This document shows positions 6,812-9,171 of a stretch of DNA of 9,171 bases, in pieces. The notes under the pieces were generated by a model. The model had not been told where the DNA came from. It ran no database searches and saw nothing but the letters and a program-made list of their open reading frames with translations. The stretch is taken from assembly GCA_015661035.1 (NCBI GenBank), contig JACVJA010000038.1, positions 1-9,171 of the forward strand, given 5' to 3'. The stretch's first letter is position 1. Every line of letters begins with the position of its first letter. This DNA comes from Candidatus Calidifonticultor daggyaiensis (lineage in GTDB: Bacteria; Actinomycetota; Humimicrobiia; Humimicrobiales; Humimicrobiaceae). The translations under genes and the position numbers were made by a program.

Positions 6812-6858
6812 ATGTTATAAATTATTAAAATATGTTATAATCACAAAAAATGTTATAA
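6812..6858 (+). repeat. Three phased direct repeats of ATGTTATAA
   Basis: The 9-mer ATGTTATAA occurs exactly at 6812-6820, 6832-6840 and 6850-6858, so its starts are 20 and 18 bases apart, near two helical turns. The middle copy is part of the extended -10 element TGTTATAAT and the third lies at or just after the expected transcription start. The arrangement could be an operator array for a regulator of ilvB or duplicated promoter cores. In AT-rich DNA short repeats are common, but exact 9-mers with G at a fixed place and near-regular spacing are less expected. Confidence 0.55.
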
Positions 6859-6876
6859 AGTTGTTACTAAGTCACT

Positions 6877-6907
6877 CTATGCATATTGTATGCTATGTAT
6901 ATTGTAT
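6877..6907 (+). repeat. 15-bp tandem repeat in the ilvB leader
   Basis: CTATGCATATTGTAT (6877-6891) is followed after one base by CTATGTATATTGTAT (6893-6907), matching at 14 of 15 positions. It probably arose by local duplication. Both copies lie in the predicted untranslated leader of ilvB and form most of a tiny ORF (6879-6935). Confidence 0.6.
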
Positions 6908-6969
6908 TTATTTAAATATAATTTTAAGTATTTAAAAGAAGCGAAATTAAAAAATAAAAGGGGAATTAT

Positions 6970-8664
6970 ATGGGTAAAATAACTGGTGCTCAAATGATTG
7001 TAAAATGCTTAAAAAAAGAAGGAGTAGAAGTTATATTTGGATTTCCTGGCGGTGTTGTCATACCCATATATGATGCATTATACGACAGTGATATTAGGCA
7101 CATATTAGTAAGGCACGAACAGGGTGCAGCTCATGCTGCTGATGGATATGCAAGAGCTACTGGAAAAACTGGAGTTTGCCTTGCAACATCTGGACCTGGT
7201 GCTACTAATTTAATTACAGGAATTGCAAATGCTTATATGGATTCTATTCCTATTGTAGCAATAACCGGTCAGGTTTCTACTCAAATAATAGGAACTGATG
7301 CTTTTCAAGAAGCTGACATTACTGGTATTACTGCACCTATAACTAAACATAATTATTTAATTAAAGACATTAGAGAACTGCCAGGGGTAATAGCAGAAGC
7401 TTTCTATATAGCTTCTACTGGAAGACCTGGTCCTGTTCTTATTGATATCCCTGTAGATATTTCAAAAGGATATATAGATGAAAATGCAAAATCGAGTTTA
7501 AACCTTGTTGGCTATAAGCCAACTTATAAAGGCAATCCTAAGCAAATAATTAGTGCAGTAAAAAAAATAAATGAAAGTAAAAAACCTGTAATTTTTTCAG
7601 GTGGCGGTGTTATATCTTCTAATGCAAGTGATGAGCTTGCCGAATTTGCAAGATTAACCCAATTACCTGTAATTACTACACTAATGGGTAAAGGTTCTTA
7701 TCCAGAAACTGATAGACTTTCGTTAGGAATGGCTGGAATGCATGGGACAAAATATGCTAACTTAGCTTTTACCTCTACAGATTTGATTATTGCTATAGGA
7801 GTTAGATTTGATGACCGGATAACGGGAAAGCTTAGTGAGTTTGCAAAAAATGCAGATGTTATACATATAGATATTGACCCTGCAGAAATTGGTAAAAATG
7901 TAAAAGTCAATGTTCCTATTGTTGGAGATGCTAAAAATGTTTTAATTGATTTAATTTCAAAATACAAAGAAGTTATAAAAGATGAAAAAAATCCAGCTCA
8001 CCAGGAGTGGCTAGAATATGTTTTAAAATTAAAAGAACAGAATCCTTTAAATTATGATAGAACTTCTAATACATTAAAACCTCAATTTATTATTGAAAAA
8101 ATTTATGAAATTACTAAAGGTGAGGCAATAATAAGTACTGAAGTTGGGCAAAATCAAATGTGGACAGCACAATATTATAAATTTATAAAACCTAGAACAT
8201 TAATTACCTCAGGTGGATTAGGGGCTATGGGTTTTGGGTTTCCTGCAGCTATTGGTGCAAAAATCGGCAATCCGGGCAAAATAGTAATAGACATTGCTGG
8301 TGATGGTAGTATACAAATGAATAGCCAGGAACTTGCTACTGCAGTTATAAACAAAGTTCCTGTAAAAGTTATGATCTTAAATAATGGTTATTTAGGAATG
8401 GTTAGACAGTGGCAGGAATTTTTTTGGCATAAAAGGTATTCCCATACCTGCATAAGAGATAGTGTAGATTTTGTCAAATTAGCTGAAGCTTATGGTGCTG
8501 TTGGTTTTAAAGTTACAAAAAAGGAAGAAGTAGAAGATGCTATCGATAAAGCTTTAAAAATTGATAATGTAGTTTTTATTGATTTTTGGATTGATTGTGA
8601 AGAAAATGTTTTGCCGATGGTTCCTGCTGGTCATCCAATTAGCGATATGATAGATTACAGTTAG
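6970..8664 (+). CDS. ilvB: Acetohydroxyacid (acetolactate) synthase large catalytic subunit IlvB
   Basis: IlvB (EC 2.2.1.6) condenses two pyruvates to 2-acetolactate, or pyruvate with 2-ketobutyrate to 2-aceto-2-hydroxybutyrate, the first common step of branched-chain amino-acid synthesis. The 564-residue length is normal. The start is supported by AAGGGG six bases upstream and by the conserved GAQMIVKCLKKEGVE opening. Domains in order: N-terminal ThDP (PYR) domain with catalytic E50 in RHEQGA; the FAD-associated GTDAFQEADITGI block (108-120); a central domain with GVRFDDRITGKL (277-288); and a C-terminal ThDP (PP) domain with GDGS (444-447) to NN (471-472), the Mg/diphosphate motif, followed by GYLGMVRQWQ. 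The FAD-associated blocks and the ilvN partner downstream mark it as the anabolic, FAD-containing enzyme rather than the catabolic AlsS form. Regulation is expected through IlvN and the upstream leader. Confidence 0.96.
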   Translation: MGKITGAQMIVKCLKKEGVEVIFGFPGGVVIPIYDALYDSDIRHILVRHEQGAAHAADGYARATGKTGVCLATSGPGATNLITGIANAYMDSIPIVAITGQVSTQIIGTDAFQEADITGITAPITKHNYLIKDIRELPGVIAEAFYIASTGRPGPVLIDIPVDISKGYIDENAKSSLNLVGYKPTYKGNPKQIISAVKKINESKKPVIFSGGGVISSNASDELAEFARLTQLPVITTLMGKGSYPETDRLSLGMAGMHGTKYANLAFTSTDLIIAIGVRFDDRITGKLSEFAKNADVIHIDIDPAEIGKNVKVNVPIVGDAKNVLIDLISKYKEVIKDEKNPAHQEWLEYVLKLKEQNPLNYDRTSNTLKPQFIIEKIYEITKGEAIISTEVGQNQMWTAQYYKFIKPRTLITSGGLGAMGFGFPAAIGAKIGNPGKIVIDIAGDGSIQMNSQELATAVINKVPVKVMILNNGYLGMVRQWQEFFWHKRYSHTCIRDSVDFVKLAEAYGAVGFKVTKKEEVEDAIDKALKIDNVVFIDFWIDCEENVLPMVPAGHPISDMIDYS

Positions 8665-8668
8665 TATA

Positions 8669-8688
8669 ATATACATAGATATACATAG
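8669..8688 (+). repeat. Perfect 10-bp tandem duplication between ilvB and ilvN
   Basis: ATATACATAG is present twice back to back (8669-8678 and 8679-8688) in the 57-base gap between ilvB and ilvN. It looks like a simple duplication with no evident role. A TATAAT at 8665-8670 just before it lacks a good -35, so I do not call an ilvN promoter. Confidence 0.6.
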
Positions 8689-8721
8689 GTTTAAGTTAAT
8701 ATATAAAATTAAAGGTGAGAT

Positions 8722-9171
8722 ATGAGTGTAAATCATATAATATCAGTTTTAGTTGAAAATAAAGCAGGTGTACTTGCAAAAATCTCGGGGCTTTTTTCAA
8801 GGCGGGGTTTTAATATTGAAAGTTTAGCAGTTGGCCCAACTGAAGATGAGAAAATATCAAGAATTACATTAGTAGTTAATGCTGAAACACATAGCATTGA
8901 ACAAATTACAAAACAACTTTATAAGCTTATAAATGTGTTAAAAATTCAAGAGCTTGACCCTTCAAATATTGTTGAAAGAGAGCTGGTGTTAATTAAAGTA
9001 AATACTGATGGGAATACTAGAGCTGAAATTTTAGAAATTGCAAACATTTTTCGAGCAAGCATAGTAGATGTAGCAAAGAAAAGCTTGGTTATTGAAATGA
9101 CAGGTACCAGTAGGAAAATTAAGGGAATCGAAGAGCTTTTAAAACCTTATGGAATAATTGAACTTGTTAGA
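8722..9171 (+). CDS. ilvN: Acetolactate synthase small regulatory subunit IlvN, 3'-truncated by the window edge
   Basis: IlvN binds IlvB, raises its activity and makes the enzyme sensitive to feedback inhibition by valine. The frame is open from ATG 8722 to the window end, giving 150 residues; the family is usually about 160-170, so only a short tail is missing. The start is preceded by AAAGGTGAG (8711-8719), a good but closely spaced ribosome-binding site. Residues 3-77 are an ACT domain opening HIISVLVENKAGVLAKISGLFSRRGFNI. N13 and G16 lie in the loop that binds valine in the E. coli IlvH/IlvN family, so feedback control is likely intact. The conserved second domain follows, with REILEIA-like RAEILEIANIFRA, IVDVAKKSLVIEMTG and the terminal KPYGIIELVR. 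It is 57 bases after ilvB with no terminator between, so the two are very likely one transcript. ilvC or leu genes commonly follow but cannot be seen. Confidence 0.96.
   Translation, partial: MSVNHIISVLVENKAGVLAKISGLFSRRGFNIESLAVGPTEDEKISRITLVVNAETHSIEQITKQLYKLINVLKIQELDPSNIVERELVLIKVNTDGNTRAEILEIANIFRASIVDVAKKSLVIEMTGTSRKIKGIEELLKPYGIIELVR

Larger units (their letters stand above)
6681..6969 (+). promoter_or_regulatory. ilvB leader region with extended -10 promoter candidate
   Basis: The spacer between ilvD and ilvB has no real gene. At 6833-6841 the sequence TGTTATAAT is a perfect extended -10 element (TGnTATAAT); the -35 region is poor, which is typical of extended -10 promoters. Transcription would start near 6848, giving a leader of about 120 bases. 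That leader contains a 15-bp tandem repeat (6877-6907) and a short Ile/Val/Leu-rich ORF (6879-6935), then the AAGGGG ribosome-binding site (6958-6963) six bases before ilvB. I see no T-box sequence and no terminator hairpin between the short ORF and ilvB. The first half (6720-6810) is nearly pure A/T. Confidence 0.45.

Noticed and set aside
7698..8736. Minus-strand ORFs within and beyond ilvB (7698-7967, 8554-8736)
   Set aside because: Both are antisense to ilvB coding sequence or the ilvB-ilvN gap and show no family features.

Overview
The window is a very A+T-rich stretch of bacterial chromosome, roughly 70% A+T or more by eye, with all seven recognisable genes on the + strand. Ribosome-binding sites (AGGAGGT before ilvD, AAGGGG before ilvB), the standard genetic code, and a clear TTGAC-/TATAAT-type promoter point to an ordinary bacterium using a housekeeping sigma factor. 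Bacillithiol biosynthesis genes plus low G+C suggest Bacillota or another low-G+C lineage that makes bacillithiol. The dihydroxyacid dehydratase looks like the oxygen-labile [4Fe-4S] type, which fits an anaerobic or micro-aerobic life but does not prove it. No phylogenetic marker is present, so I do not name a taxon.

Region 1 (1-3186) holds the three dedicated enzymes of bacillithiol synthesis in the order bshC (5' end cut off by the window), bshB1, bshA. BshA joins GlcNAc to L-malate, BshB1 removes the acetyl group, and BshC adds cysteine. A 220-base, repeat-rich, AT-rich gap with two TATAAT boxes separates bshB1 from bshA, so bshA may also have its own promoter.

Region 2 (3187-4768) holds a single gene with its own near-consensus promoter. 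It encodes a lipoprotein of the trypsin/HtrA serine-protease fold with a complete His-Asp-Ser triad, a Tyr/Trp-rich insertion, no PDZ domain and one C-terminal TPR-like helix pair. After it come a doubtful 73-codon ORF and a perfect 21-bp inverted repeat with a 7-base loop that lacks the T-run of a normal terminator.

Region 3 (4769-9171) is the start of a branched-chain amino-acid locus: ilvD, then a 318-base spacer, then ilvB and ilvN (3' end cut off). IlvB and IlvN form acetohydroxyacid synthase, and IlvD makes the 2-keto acids two steps later; the intermediate enzyme IlvC is not in the window. The spacer before ilvB contains a weak terminator after ilvD, three phased ATGTTATAA repeats (one is an extended -10 promoter), a 15-bp tandem repeat and a tiny Ile/Val/Leu-rich ORF. 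No T-box was seen.

I see no phage, transposon, CRISPR, tRNA or rRNA signal, and nothing that amounts to an undescribed multi-gene system. The items most worth a second look are the unusual protease lipoprotein, the long perfect inverted repeat, the ilvB leader, and the compact bshC-bshB1-bshA arrangement.
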